Below are positions 44,041 through 54,021 of a DNA stretch of 58,458 nucleotides, piece by piece. The DNA is from Cryomorpha ignava. GTDB lineage: Bacteria > Bacteroidota > Bacteroidia > Flavobacteriales_D > Cryomorphaceae. The notes under the pieces were generated by a model. It did not search any database and was not told the origin of the DNA. It was given only the letters and a program-made list of their open reading frames with translations. The position numbers and the translations under genes are program-made. The stretch lies in assembly GCF_010686655.1 (NCBI RefSeq), contig NZ_JAAGVY010000032.1:1-58458 (forward strand), read 5' to 3'. The number at the start of each line of letters is the position of its first letter. The first letter of the stretch is position 1.

Positions 44041-46704
44041 CTATCTCAACAAATGCACCGTCCCACTACCCTCGTCCACACGCCCAAAAGCATCTTCTGC
44101 ACGGTAGCGATACGTATAAACATTGGCTTCACCCGAATAATTTTCATCAGCACCCTCACCGTTCCATCCTTTCGTGAAATCGTTGGTTTTAAATATCATT
44201 TTACCCCATCGGTTAAAAACCATAAGTTCAAAAGAATCGACGTATTGTCCTTCAGCTTTAAAAATATTATTTTTCCCATCCCCATCAGGAGTAAATGCAT
44301 TTGGAAGAAATACGCGAAATGGTGGATCGTATTTTCTCCTTGTTTCGGCTTCACAACCAATTTCATTGCGCACTAACAAGGTGGTTGTACCTCCCTTAAG
44401 AGCGTCGTATTCCATCAGCGGCTCAAAATGATTTGACCCATCTCCATTCGCAAAAAACCAGTCGTACCAGCTATTCTTTGTAGAATAATTGATAATCGGT
44501 CGGAACTGGTTTTCATAATCAAACTCAAAATGGGCTACGACATCTTTAATCTCAACTTCGCATATTTTTTCGATCGAATAACCGCATTTGTCTTCAACTC
44601 TAAACCGCAAAACGGTATTTGCCGATAGAATAGCCGAATAGATTGAACTTATAGACTCCTGTCCATTCCAAAAATAAGTTCTATCGCCATGCCCTCCCGA
44701 CAGGATTGGATTCAATACCAATCGTTCATTTTTGCACAATGCAGTATCTGAGGTCATGCTCACGCTTAAAGGTTGTGTTTGGATATAAACAGTTAATTCA
44801 TCAAAATTTTGCGTTCCACAAGCATCCATAATTGTTAGTGAAATAACACTCGTTGCTGAAAATTCGCTTATGAGCGAAGGCGAATTGCTAAAAACCTGAT
44901 TATTCACCTTCCACAAATAATTCATTTCTCCAAAACCACCCTCAATTTGGGGTACAATAGCAAAATTGGTATTGCAAGCTCCCGATAAGTCTTCGCCGAG
45001 GTCTAAAGTGAGCGGGCTCGTTTCTTGTGCCACAAGGATAGTTCTACTTAAATCAGGAACGCATAAATCTGAAACTACAAGTGTAATTGGGGCATCGCTG
45101 GTCACAATTTGATTAAATGTTAATCCGGTATGGATGAGATTCCCATTTTGAATCCATTGATAAGAATATTCGCCAAAACCACCTTCGACTATTGGGTTTA
45201 TAACAACCGGATTTACACAGTTATAGCTGACCGCTTCTGGCACACCAACATTTAACAGTGGATATTCCTGCCGACTAACATTTATTTGAATTTCTTGTTG
45301 ATTTACACCACAAAAATCAGAGATATTCGCTGAAAGGCTAAGATTATTCTCTGGTGAAACAGTAAAGTTAAACCCCTCATAATCCGTATTATTCCACTGA
45401 ATTTCGTATGCGGGCTGGCCACCTGAAACCGCAATATCTATCTCGCCACTTTCCACACAGTTTAGGGTGATATCAGGATTGTAACTTACTTCGAGAGCAG
45501 GATTATCAAAAACCGACATTGCTAAAGTGGTTATCGAACTATCAAGCGAACAGGCCTCGGGTTCTATAAATAAGATTTGAAAGTTTCGCAATCCACTATT
45601 TTGGAGATCGTTTTCAATTTCAACATCAAAAGATTTAATACCATCTTGGGAGTAGAGCGTAATGGAATCGGGCAAACCGGGAATAATTTCGGTTGGATTT
45701 GATAGACCTTCGCTTCTGATATAATACGTTTTTGACCTACTACTATCAGCCCGCGAAAGTGTAAACCGATAAGTACTGCAGCCTTCAATCGGTCTGCCTT
45801 CGAGATCGGGATTTATAATCTCTAAGTCGGCTATGAGCGGTGGCGTACTCGTAAAACTGCCAGCCTCAATAAAGACTGCCGAATCGTTTTTGCGGTCGGA
45901 TGCATCGGCAATAGCCATTTTTATGTGATAGGTTTCTCCGCAAATCACAGGAATTTCGACTAAAAACGGAACGGTAAAACCATCAAATTGTGTGGCATTT
46001 GGCGAAGGATTGTTTTCATTATCAACAAAATAAATATGATTCGCCTGCCAGTTTGGGCTCGCCGCATTGCAGGTCGCCATGTTTCCAAATTCACCTGGTA
46101 CCCCTCTGTTAACCGTATTAATGGCTACAGGCACATTTGTATTTGGTATTAGCGCCACATTTTTAGCGGCATTGGCATAATTGGGATTTCCGACTATACC
46201 CGGGCCGGAGATAAAAAAACCAAAAGCATCGTTGTATGGAGAGCAAACATGTTCATTGTACTCTTCGCTCGCAAAAACATATTTAAACCGAAGCGTATCG
46301 CCTTGTGCTGTAAAATCAAATTCCACCACACCAACATCTTTGAGATTGGCAGGCGACATAATTTGTTCCAGATCGGGTTCTATATCGAGTTGATCACTTT
46401 CAGCAATGGCCACAAAAGCTGTAGGATAATCATTTGGGCTTTCTGCAACGGTTACACCTCCGGTAGCCAGAATTATTCCGCGACTTAGTCCAAGGTTTGA
46501 GTTTACGGCATCAAAAACTCCTAACTGGGTGGAAAGGGTATTATCAGGAAGTCCATTGATTGTAATGTCTTCTGCTTCAATTCCTGCGCCGAGTAATATA
46601 TCATTGATTACTTGGCCGGCGGTTAGATTGTTCTCTATAGTCAATTGCCCGAAAACAAAATTTGAAATAAAAGTAAAAAAAAGAAGAAATATGAAACGTA
46701 TCAA
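44041..46704 (-). CDS. Choice-of-anchor L protein with gliding-type (T9SS type B) C-terminus
   Basis: The 887-residue protein has a signal peptide (IFLLFFTFISNFVFGQ) and then a choice-of-anchor-L domain (residues about 25-280: TAGQVINDILLGAGI, GLSRGIILATGG, FKYVFASEEYNEHVCSPYNDAFGFFISGPG). Several PKD/Ig-like repeats follow, each with YQWxxNG or NYLWKVN-type cores and single Cys residues. The C-terminus (FRVFLPNAFTPDGDGKNNIFK ... VFNRWGKMIF ... YRYRAEDAFGRVD) is the CHU_C / gliding-associated sorting domain. It is expected on the cell surface. Function within the cell is unknown. Confidence 0.88.
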   Translation of the reverse strand: MIRFIFLLFFTFISNFVFGQLTIENNLTAGQVINDILLGAGIEAEDITINGLPDNTLSTQLGVFDAVNSNLGLSRGIILATGGVTVAESPNDYPTAFVAIAESDQLDIEPDLEQIMSPANLKDVGVVEFDFTAQGDTLRFKYVFASEEYNEHVCSPYNDAFGFFISGPGIVGNPNYANAAKNVALIPNTNVPVAINTVNRGVPGEFGNMATCNAASPNWQANHIYFVDNENNPSPNATQFDGFTVPFLVEIPVICGETYHIKMAIADASDRKNDSAVFIEAGSFTSTPPLIADLEIINPDLEGRPIEGCSTYRFTLSRADSSRSKTYYIRSEGLSNPTEIIPGLPDSITLYSQDGIKSFDVEIENDLQNSGLRNFQILFIEPEACSLDSSITTLAMSVFDNPALEVSYNPDITLNCVESGEIDIAVSGGQPAYEIQWNNTDYEGFNFTVSPENNLSLSANISDFCGVNQQEIQINVSRQEYPLLNVGVPEAVSYNCVNPVVINPIVEGGFGEYSYQWIQNGNLIHTGLTFNQIVTSDAPITLVVSDLCVPDLSRTILVAQETSPLTLDLGEDLSGACNTNFAIVPQIEGGFGEMNYLWKVNNQVFSNSPSLISEFSATSVISLTIMDACGTQNFDELTVYIQTQPLSVSMTSDTALCKNERLVLNPILSGGHGDRTYFWNGQESISSIYSAILSANTVLRFRVEDKCGYSIEKICEVEIKDVVAHFEFDYENQFRPIINYSTKNSWYDWFFANGDGSNHFEPLMEYDALKGGTTTLLVRNEIGCEAETRRKYDPPFRVFLPNAFTPDGDGKNNIFKAEGQYVDSFELMVFNRWGKMIFKTNDFTKGWNGEGADENYSGEANVYTYRYRAEDAFGRVDEGSGTVHLLR

Positions 46705-46770
46705 GGTCTAAGGTTTAGGCCTGTATTACGGTATAAACTAAACAATTGTTACGACGAACTGTCGCTGGCA

Positions 46771-49167
46771 CTAAGGTTTTAACTCCAGAAGAGTAGAATT
46801 GGCAACAATCTCTTTTTTATTCATTAACATTTTGCGAAAGTCGCCATCGATATACATCTCTGCTTGATCGCTATAGTGATTGCTAAGTGGGTTTCCGCTA
46901 TTTCCTGTAGGCAATATTGAAAGAGCATTTTCCACGTCTGCGAAATCGATAAGTATGCGCATGGCAGGCCCAAAATTGGCATGGTACTCCCCTTCGCCAT
47001 TGAGTGTAAAGCCTGAATTATTTATCGTTTCAACTCCTCCGGGGCTCGGAAAAGGACCAACATTAAAAAACGGTTTTAGCAAATCTACTTTCCCTATAGG
47101 GTGCTCGTGCGTGGTGGAATGCACCTTTTGCCATCTCCATTCAGTTATATCATCTCCTAATTGTTCCCGAAGTTCGGCAATAGATTTTTTAAATGCCTCG
47201 GTAAAGATTTGTGCGCGTTTTTCGACTTTGCCCGTCGTTTTTACATTATCCCACCATTTTGATTCATTATTGAAAATCAGTTTTGGATAGGTGCGCATCA
47301 TTAGGTGGGTGGTCAATAACGACTTGAAAATATCTTCACCTGCTTCATCCACCATCGCTTTTCGCAGGGTGTAAAACAAAACCTTGTAATAAATCGTGGG
47401 TTCCTGATCTTGCAATCGGTGATTGCCATCCCATTTGAGCAAATAATCTAGCGCCTCTTCCTCTTTATCAGAAAGAGTTTGCCCCGATTCTGCAATAACC
47501 TTAGCTATTTCGCGACTGATTGATTCTGCCGTTTTCGAATGTACATCCGTAATGAGAAATTTCATACTGTCTATTGTTGCCGGTTTCATATTTTTGAGCA
47601 GCTCCCCTATTCTATTGTATCGTGTATTTGGAGCGTAATAGCCGGCAATTCCCTTCCCGGTATCGGGTTTGTGGTATTGATTTGCCGAGTATAAATAGCC
47701 ATTTAGTGGATTTTCAGATTGCGGATTTCCCGCAAAGGGATAGTAATTGCTGTAAGGTTCAGTATTCCCGCTAAGGAATATTTTACCGTACTCGCCTTCA
47801 GGTCTTTCATAAAGCTTACTCGCCGACCAGATGGCAATATTTCCAGCGGCATCACCATACGCAATATTAAGCCCGGGCGATCCAACCATCTCAACTCCAG
47901 TCCGAAAGGAATCCATATTAATGGCTGAATTCATTTGATAAAACCCTTGAACCAGCTTATTCTCAATTGCTGTATAATTCCAGAACATGCTAACCGGCAC
48001 ATTAAAATCTACGGGAAGGAAAGAATTTACAATTGGCCCGTGCACCGTTTTATAAACCGTTACGATCGTATCTTTTTCACCTTTAACGGCGATGGTTTCT
48101 TTGATTTTTTCAACAGGTACCGAACCACTTTTAGAAATTGTAGAAGAACTATCAGAGCCTAGAAACTCTTCTTTAAAAAAGTCAGAATCATCATCTTCAA
48201 ACATTGTTATTCCCCAGGCGTGATTTCGGCTGTGGCCAATAAGCGCAACCGGAATCCCAGCCAGATAATTACCGTAAATAGCAAACCCCGGAAACTCGAT
48301 GTGCGCTTCGTACCAAACAGATGGCGAAGCGTATTTAATGTGCGTATCATTTGCTAACATAACTTTTCCCGAAAGGGTACGCGACGGCCCAAGAACCCAA
48401 TTATTACTCCCTTGCAGCATAGGTACAGGTAGTTGGTCTAAAAAAGGAAGCCCTTGTATTGCTGCTACATTGTCATCGAGAGTAAAAGTGGTGTCAGACA
48501 TAATCGAATCGGGCGTCATCCACAAAGAATCTTTGGGATAAGCCATATCAAAATCTTTTAAATAGGGATAGCCCAGCTTTTGATAAAGCTTTTCAACTAG
48601 CGGGTCGGTGCGCAGGGCATAAGCAAACGAATACGCCATATATCCGGCCACAGCATACATATCTTCTATTGTATAAGGCTCTGGTTCAACGCGTAATAAT
48701 TTGTATTCGATAGGAATTTTGCCGTGAGCTATATAATCGTTTATCCCGGCAATGTATGCGCGGCAAGCTATTTTCACACGATCGGGAAGCTCTTCAAACT
48801 TTTCAGCATCGGCCTTGGCTTTTCTGTTGGTTCCTAATGTTCTGAAAAAAGCGTCTGTCTTTTTCATTTCCGGCCCAAAAATCTCAGAGAGTCTCCCGGA
48901 GCCCACTCGACGCATAAGTTCCATTTGAAAAAGCCTGTCAGCAGCATGTACATAACCAAAGGCATGATAAGCATCTTTAGCATCATTGGCATAAATATGC
49001 GGAATACCATAAGAATCGTAATAAACTTCTACATTCTTCACGAGTTCTGTTAACTTTACGGTACCCCTTAATTTAGGCTGGTGGCTTTCTACATAAGTCC
49101 ACAATCCCAAAATGAGAACAAGCAACACGCCAAGTGTTATTTTAAAAATGGTACTAATTTTTTTCAT
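46771..49167 (-). CDS. Penicillin acylase family protein
   Basis: The 798-residue protein has a signal anchor (IFKITLGVLLVLILGLWTYVES), an alpha-chain region with VKNVEVYYDSYGIPHIYANDAKDAYHAFGYVHAADRLFQMEL-type sequence (residues about 43-85), a spacer, and the nucleophile at S254 in LQGSNNWVLG, which would be exposed by self-cleavage as the N-terminus of the beta chain. Later motifs HIKYASPSVWYEAH and RNHAWGITM support the family. Members hydrolyse beta-lactam side chains or acyl-homoserine lactones; the natural substrate here is unknown. Periplasmic. Confidence 0.92.
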   Translation of the reverse strand: MKKISTIFKITLGVLLVLILGLWTYVESHQPKLRGTVKLTELVKNVEVYYDSYGIPHIYANDAKDAYHAFGYVHAADRLFQMELMRRVGSGRLSEIFGPEMKKTDAFFRTLGTNRKAKADAEKFEELPDRVKIACRAYIAGINDYIAHGKIPIEYKLLRVEPEPYTIEDMYAVAGYMAYSFAYALRTDPLVEKLYQKLGYPYLKDFDMAYPKDSLWMTPDSIMSDTTFTLDDNVAAIQGLPFLDQLPVPMLQGSNNWVLGPSRTLSGKVMLANDTHIKYASPSVWYEAHIEFPGFAIYGNYLAGIPVALIGHSRNHAWGITMFEDDDSDFFKEEFLGSDSSSTISKSGSVPVEKIKETIAVKGEKDTIVTVYKTVHGPIVNSFLPVDFNVPVSMFWNYTAIENKLVQGFYQMNSAINMDSFRTGVEMVGSPGLNIAYGDAAGNIAIWSASKLYERPEGEYGKIFLSGNTEPYSNYYPFAGNPQSENPLNGYLYSANQYHKPDTGKGIAGYYAPNTRYNRIGELLKNMKPATIDSMKFLITDVHSKTAESISREIAKVIAESGQTLSDKEEEALDYLLKWDGNHRLQDQEPTIYYKVLFYTLRKAMVDEAGEDIFKSLLTTHLMMRTYPKLIFNNESKWWDNVKTTGKVEKRAQIFTEAFKKSIAELREQLGDDITEWRWQKVHSTTHEHPIGKVDLLKPFFNVGPFPSPGGVETINNSGFTLNGEGEYHANFGPAMRILIDFADVENALSILPTGNSGNPLSNHYSDQAEMYIDGDFRKMLMNKKEIVANSTLLELKP

Positions 49168-49274
49168 CTATTTGTTTCAATCCCCACCGGGAGGTAAAAT
49201 ATCTCACAAGTATATGAAGACTTGAGAAGATGCACCCATCTTTCCTTACATTAAATGATAAATTGAATTAAATT

Positions 49275-50486
49275 ATGCGGACAAAAGCGATAAAATTTAA
49301 AAATGCAGACGATTTTGAGTTGAGTGCCAGGCTTGAACTACCCATTGGTGAAAAGCCGCGCCGGTTTGCCATATTCGCACATTGCTTTACTTGTGGTAAA
49401 AATGCAAAAGCGGCTACCAATATTTCGCGTGAGCTTACTCAAAATGGATTTGGTGTGCTCCGCTTTGATTTTACTGGTCTGGGCCAGAGCGAAGGCGAAT
49501 TTGAAGATACCGGTTTTACAACCAACGTAGAAGATATTATTTCGGCCGCAAAATTCTTAGAGGAATTTTATTTCTCCCCCACCCTTTTGGTTGGCCATTC
49601 GCTGGGTGGTACAGCTGTTATTCACGCTTCCGCGAAAGTAGAATCGGTAAAAGCAATTTGCACCATTGGAGCGCCAGCCGAGGCCAGTCACGTTTTGCAC
49701 GTAATCGGTCACAGCCGCGAAGAGATTGAAAAAAACGGAAAAGCCAGCGTTTCAATAGCCGATAGACCTTTTATGATTGGACAAAAATTCTTGAGCGATC
49801 TGGAGAAACACAGTTCAGAATCTGTGCTCAATAAATTACGGAAAGCGATACTTATTATGCACAGTCCACAAGATAGTGTGGTAGAGATTGAAAATGCGGC
49901 GGCACTATTTAAGGCGGCGCACCATCCCAAAAGTTTTATTTCACTCGATGGAGCAAACCACCTGCTTACAAAACAGGAAGATGCCGAATATGCATCATCT
50001 GTACTGGGTGCCTGGGTTAAAAGGTATATTCCCGAAGTGGAAGAGCCGTTTACAACCGAAAACCATACGGCTGTGCAGCTTGGCAGCGATGGTTTCACTA
50101 CAGAAATTATTGCCGGAGAGCATCGGTTCTTGGCAGATGAACCGAAATCTGTTGGCGGAAATAACCTCGGCCCATCTCCTTACCAGCTCTTAAACGCAGC
50201 TCTTGGCGCTTGTACGGCTATGACCATAAAAATGTATGCCGACCGCAAAAAGTGGGATTTAACAAAAGTCACAGTCCATTTAGATCATTCGAGCGAATAC
50301 GCCAAAGACAGCAGCAATCCGGAAGCGAAAAAAAGTAGAATTGACACATTTAATAGATACCTGGAAGTTGAAGGTGATTTAGACGATGAAAAACGTGCGA
50401 GATTGCTTGAAATCGCCAATAAATGTCCGGTGCATCGCACCCTTACGGAATCTGATGTTAAAGTTGAGACGCGTTATTTGGAGTGA
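49275..50486 (+). CDS. Alpha/beta hydrolase fused to an OsmC domain
   Basis: The 403-residue protein has two domains. Residues 1-255 are an alpha/beta hydrolase: FAIFAHCFTCGKNAKA, LRFDFTGLGQSEGEF, LLVGHSLGGTAVIHA with S109 as nucleophile, MHSPQDSVVEIENAA (acid) and DGANHLLTK (His). Residues about 268-403 are OsmC/Ohr-like: FLADEPKSVGGNNLGPSPYQLL, GACTAMTIKMYADRK with the redox Cys, and ANKCPVHRTL with the second Cys. The fusion is found in many bacteria. The OsmC part should reduce organic peroxides; the hydrolase may release the acyl part. It stands alone. Confidence 0.9.
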   Translation: MRTKAIKFKNADDFELSARLELPIGEKPRRFAIFAHCFTCGKNAKAATNISRELTQNGFGVLRFDFTGLGQSEGEFEDTGFTTNVEDIISAAKFLEEFYFSPTLLVGHSLGGTAVIHASAKVESVKAICTIGAPAEASHVLHVIGHSREEIEKNGKASVSIADRPFMIGQKFLSDLEKHSSESVLNKLRKAILIMHSPQDSVVEIENAAALFKAAHHPKSFISLDGANHLLTKQEDAEYASSVLGAWVKRYIPEVEEPFTTENHTAVQLGSDGFTTEIIAGEHRFLADEPKSVGGNNLGPSPYQLLNAALGACTAMTIKMYADRKKWDLTKVTVHLDHSSEYAKDSSNPEAKKSRIDTFNRYLEVEGDLDDEKRARLLEIANKCPVHRTLTESDVKVETRYLE

Positions 50487-50543
50487 GTTTTTGGTGATTG
50501 GTGATTGGTTTATAGTTTTTAGTTTTTAGTTTTTAGTTTTTGG
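50487..50543. repeat. Simple repeats of TTTTTGGTGATTGG and TTTTTAG units
   Basis: Directly after the stop of the hydrolase-OsmC gene come GTTTTTGGTGATTGGTGATTGG and then four AGTTTTT units. An inverted relative lies near 51895-51931, on the far side of the toxin-antitoxin module. Confidence 0.6.
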
Positions 50544-50555
50544 CAAATGCCTTAA

Positions 50556-50912
50556 TTATGCTAACAATATCTCTGCAGGTATTTTTAATCCCTTGTATAG
50601 TGATTTTATCATACTCAAAGTCAAACCTCTTTTCTTATTGAGTATTTCGCTTACTCTACTTTGGCTGCCAAGATATTGAACCATGTCAGCTTTAGTCAGT
50701 ACCATTTGCTCCATCCGAAACTTTATCGCATCAATCGGATCAGGAGGTGCAATAGGATAATGTTTCATCTCATAAAATTCAACTAAAGTTACCAATAAAT
50801 CAAATTCGTCTCCCTCTGGCGTGTCCATTTTAGCTCCCAAAAGTTCCTCAATCCTACTAATCGCAGCATTGTAATCTTGTTCTGTTTTAATTGGCCTTAT
50901 GTCCATAATCAC
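50556..50912 (-). CDS. HigA-type antitoxin (XRE family)
   Basis: The 118-residue protein has an N-terminal acidic helix part (DIRPIKTEQDYNAAISRIEELLGAK, typical of HigA) and a helix-turn-helix (LTKADMVQYLGSQSRVSEILNKKRGLTLSMIKSL, residues about 73-106). No HigB toxin lies next to it; the next gene upstream on the strand is a DUF5615 PIN-like protein 28 bases away. It may be a stray antitoxin taken into a different module or a regulator of it. Confidence 0.75.
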   Translation of the reverse strand: MIMDIRPIKTEQDYNAAISRIEELLGAKMDTPEGDEFDLLVTLVEFYEMKHYPIAPPDPIDAIKFRMEQMVLTKADMVQYLGSQSRVSEILNKKRGLTLSMIKSLYKGLKIPAEILLA

Positions 50913-50940
50913 ATTGTTTTAGCATCAATTTTTAGAATAT

Positions 50941-51291
50941 TTATATTTTCCTTTGCTTTATTTGATTATCGTCAATAACTGTGAATTTGTTCTCGACATC
51001 CAGTTTGTCAACATCAATAATATCTATTAATAATTTCCCCGGATATTCTGGTTTAAAATCTTGAATTCTCAAGTATATTCCACCTGGAGGTTTATAACCA
51101 TATTTAAAAACTAATTCACCGTAATCGCTGTCGAAAGTGACAATAATTCTACTTTCATTCATAGCAATTGCCATCACCTTGTTATCTGTTATTCCATTAT
51201 TTGTATTGCCAATATGTTCAATGTCCCAACCAATATTATTTAAAATTTTAAAACTTGCTATTGGAAAATTTTCGTTTGCCAGAAATTTCAT
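50941..51291 (-). CDS. DUF5615 family PIN-like toxin
   Basis: The 116-residue protein starts MKFLANENFPIASFKIL, as DUF5615 proteins do, with the metal-binding Asn/Glu of the PIN-like core, then KVMAIAMNESRIIVTFDSDYGELVF with the conserved Asp pair (FDSDYG, about residues 55-60) and PPGGIYLRI. It would be the toxin, probably an RNase, of a DUF433/DUF5615 pair; this is inferred from the family. The gene is 9 bases after the DUF433 gene. Confidence 0.8.
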   Translation of the reverse strand: MKFLANENFPIASFKILNNIGWDIEHIGNTNNGITDNKVMAIAMNESRIIVTFDSDYGELVFKYGYKPPGGIYLRIQDFKPEYPGKLLIDIIDVDKLDVENKFTVIDDNQIKQRKI

Positions 51292-51300
51292 TTGTATCTA

Positions 51301-51558
51301 TTAGGCACTCTTAGATTTCATTAACAGCAATCCATCTTTCATACAATCATATGCGTATGCGTAAACAGCCATTAAATCGTCCAGTGTTAATCTAGGATAA
51401 TTCTCTAATAATTGTTCTACACTCCAACCTGTTGCTAATCTTTCAAGAATAAATTCAATTGAAATTCTTGTTCCCTTGATAATAGGTTTACCAAGTAATA
51501 TTTCGGAATCTGTAGTTATATGTTCTTGCCAATTTTTCATTTTCAAAGAATTATTCAT
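51301..51558 (-). CDS. DUF433 family antitoxin
   Basis: The 85-residue protein reads MKNWQEHITTDSEILLGKPIIKGTRIS (from the sixth or seventh residue; the true start may be ATG at 51540), LERLATGWSVEQLLENYPRLTLDDLMAVYAYAYDC. This is the DUF433 winged helix-turn-helix pattern with GKPxIxGTR. It precedes the DUF5615 toxin gene and should encode its antitoxin. Transcription starts in the AT-rich gap 51559-51971, which otherwise holds no gene. Confidence 0.85.
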   Translation of the reverse strand: MNNSLKMKNWQEHITTDSEILLGKPIIKGTRISIEFILERLATGWSVEQLLENYPRLTLDDLMAVYAYAYDCMKDGLLLMKSKSA

Positions 51559-51971
51559 CTAATATATTAGTTTTCTGAATTGGAATCAAACAGGTAATTC
51601 TATTATGCTCAAAATCAATATTTTAACTTAATACAATTCAAATTTCTTTTTAGTTACAAACTTAATTATGACTGAAATTAGATATAATCGATGAACTGAA
51701 AGCTAAGACTCAAAACAAGTATTTATTTCCGCTATAAGCACACCCTTGTTCTCAATTTGGTTTGCTAAATGTAATATCCACCTGCGATTATAGCAAGTCA
51801 AAGACAGCGAGGAACGATATTGAGGTTCAATAAATGGTTGGCAACTCAATTAACCAACCACCAAGAATCGAAGATCTTGACCGAGGCCTCACCATTGAGC
51901 ACCAATCACCAAAAACCAAGCACCAAAAACTCACATTCTATTCGTAAATTCGCATTTCAAAATAATACCTT
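51559..51971. other. Intergenic stretch with simple repeats, no gene
   Basis: The first 270 bases are AT-rich without visible structure. Near 51895-51931 repeated ACCAATCACCAAAAACC words form an inverted relative of the repeats at 50487-50543. The divergent promoters of the DUF433 and paaZ genes must lie here. A weak TAAATTCG near 51945 could be a -7 element for paaZ, without a good -33 box. Confidence 0.4.
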
Positions 51972-54020
51972 ATGAACTTAGAGAATTACGTATTGGGGAA
52001 ATGGATTGCCGGCGATGGTGATGGAAAGCAGCTTTACGACGCCACATCTGGCGATGTGGTGGCCGTAGCCAGCAGCAAAGGACTCGATTTTGCCGATATT
52101 CTAAAATATGGGCGTGAAGTTGGAAATCCGGTTTTGCGAAAAATGACTTTTCAGGAACGCGGCAGAATGCTAAAAGCTTTGGCGCTTCACCTGATGACTA
52201 TCAAAGATAAATTTTACGAATTGAGCTATGCTACCGGCGCCACAAAAGCCGATAGCTGGGTAGATATAGAAGGTGGAATAGGCAATCTATTTGCATACAG
52301 CAGCCTGCGCCGCCAGTTTCCAGACGAATCGTTTTATGTGGATGGAGAAGCAGTGCCACTTTCAAAAACGGGATCTTTTATTGGTCATCACATTATGGTG
52401 CCAAAAGAAGGTGTAGCCATTCACATCAATGCATACAACTTCCCTATTTGGGGAATGCTCGAAAAAATTGCTGTAAACCTGCTTGCCGGAATGCCGGCAG
52501 TGGTTAAGCCTGCAACTGTTACCTCTTTTCTAACCGAATTGATGGTTCGCGAAATTGTAAAAAGCGGCATTTTGCCCGAAGGGAGTTTGCAGCTAATTTG
52601 CGGATCGGCACACGGGATTTTAGACCACGCCCAATCACAAGATGTTGTAACTTTTACCGGCTCGGCGACCACCGGCAGAATGCTGAAATCTACACCGCAA
52701 ATATTGCAAGAAGCAGTGCCCTTTAACATGGAAGCAGATTCGCTAAACTCGAGTATTCTTGGTCCCGATGTTGAACCAGGATCACCTGAATTTGATCTTT
52801 TTATCAAAGAAGTGCAGCGCGAAATGACTACCAAATGCGGTCAGAAATGTACCGCAATCCGCAGAGTAATTGTGCCAAAAGATATTCTCGAAGATGTGCA
52901 AATTGCACTTGCTAACAGATTGGCTAAAACCACAGTGGGCGATCCGCGACTGGAAGGTGTGCGCATGGGTGCCCTTGCGGGAAAAACACAGCTGAAAGAA
53001 GTGCGTGAAAAGGTAAACGAATTGCTGAATTCTTCTTCATTAGTGTACGGAGATTTAGAAAACGTAACTGCGGAAGGGAATACCAAAAACGGTGCTTTTA
53101 TGTCGCCGATTATTTTGCGAAACGACGATCCGTTTAAGAATTTGGGCAGCCACGAAATTGAGGCTTTCGGTCCTGTGAGCACAATTATGCCTTACGATAC
53201 ACTTGATGATGCCATTGCCCTTTCTAAAATGGGCAAAGGATCGCTGGTTTGTTCTATTGCCACCTATAATGACAAAGACGCCAAAGAATTTGTGCTCGGC
53301 GCAGCATCGCACCACGGTAGAATTTTGGTTTTAAACCGAGATTGTGCCCGTGAGAGTACCGGTCACGGTTCGCCAATGCCAATGCTCGTGCATGGCGGCC
53401 CTGGAAGAGCTGGTGGCGGCGAAGAGATGGGTGGAAAGCGCGGTGTAATGCACTATATGCAACGCACATCTATTCAAGGTTCTCCCACTACCCTTTCAGC
53501 TATTACAAATGTGTATCAAAACGGTGGTAAGCAAACCGAAGGCGATATTCATCCGTTTAGAAAATACTTTGAAAACCTGAAGATTGGAGATACAGAAATT
53601 ACTGCAAAACACACAGTTACAGAAGCTGACATAACAAACTTCGCCAATGTAAGCGGCGATAATTTTTACGCACACGTAGATGGTACATCGCTTGAAGGAA
53701 CTATTTTTGAGCAACGCGTAGCTCACGGATATTTTGTGCTTTCAAAAGCTGCCGGCTTGTTTGTTAGTCCTAAAAAAGGGCCCGTACTTTTAAACTATGG
53801 CATTGAAGAATGTCGATTTACCAAGCCCGTTTATCCGGGAATGACCATTGGCGTTAAGCTTACCGTAAAGCAAAAAATAGAGCAGGAAAAGCGCGATGAA
53901 GAAGATATTGCAAAAGGGATTGTGAAATTTTTGGTTGACGTGTATGACGAAACCGGAGAAACGGTTGCCATAGCCACGATTCTTACCATGGTAAAAAAGG
54001 AAAATCAGGAAGGTTCATAG
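51972..54020 (+). CDS. paaZ: Bifunctional phenylacetate ring-cleavage enzyme PaaZ
   Basis: The 682-residue protein has an aldehyde dehydrogenase domain (residues 1-520) and a MaoC-type hotdog domain (about 530-682). ALDH marks are NFPIWGMLEKIAVNLLAGMPAVVKPA, VTFTGSATTGRML, FNMEADSLNSSIL (general base Glu) and TTKCGQKCTAIRRV (catalytic Cys). The hydratase domain has ADITNFANVSGDNFYAHVD and AHGYFVLSKAAGLF. In PaaZ the hydratase opens oxepin-CoA and the ALDH oxidises the semialdehyde. The other paa genes are not in the window, so a complete pathway cannot be claimed. The stop is 1 base before the terC start. Confidence 0.88.
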   Translation: MNLENYVLGKWIAGDGDGKQLYDATSGDVVAVASSKGLDFADILKYGREVGNPVLRKMTFQERGRMLKALALHLMTIKDKFYELSYATGATKADSWVDIEGGIGNLFAYSSLRRQFPDESFYVDGEAVPLSKTGSFIGHHIMVPKEGVAIHINAYNFPIWGMLEKIAVNLLAGMPAVVKPATVTSFLTELMVREIVKSGILPEGSLQLICGSAHGILDHAQSQDVVTFTGSATTGRMLKSTPQILQEAVPFNMEADSLNSSILGPDVEPGSPEFDLFIKEVQREMTTKCGQKCTAIRRVIVPKDILEDVQIALANRLAKTTVGDPRLEGVRMGALAGKTQLKEVREKVNELLNSSSLVYGDLENVTAEGNTKNGAFMSPIILRNDDPFKNLGSHEIEAFGPVSTIMPYDTLDDAIALSKMGKGSLVCSIATYNDKDAKEFVLGAASHHGRILVLNRDCARESTGHGSPMPMLVHGGPGRAGGGEEMGGKRGVMHYMQRTSIQGSPTTLSAITNVYQNGGKQTEGDIHPFRKYFENLKIGDTEITAKHTVTEADITNFANVSGDNFYAHVDGTSLEGTIFEQRVAHGYFVLSKAAGLFVSPKKGPVLLNYGIEECRFTKPVYPGMTIGVKLTVKQKIEQEKRDEEDIAKGIVKFLVDVYDETGETVAIATILTMVKKENQEGS

Positions 54021-54021
54021 T

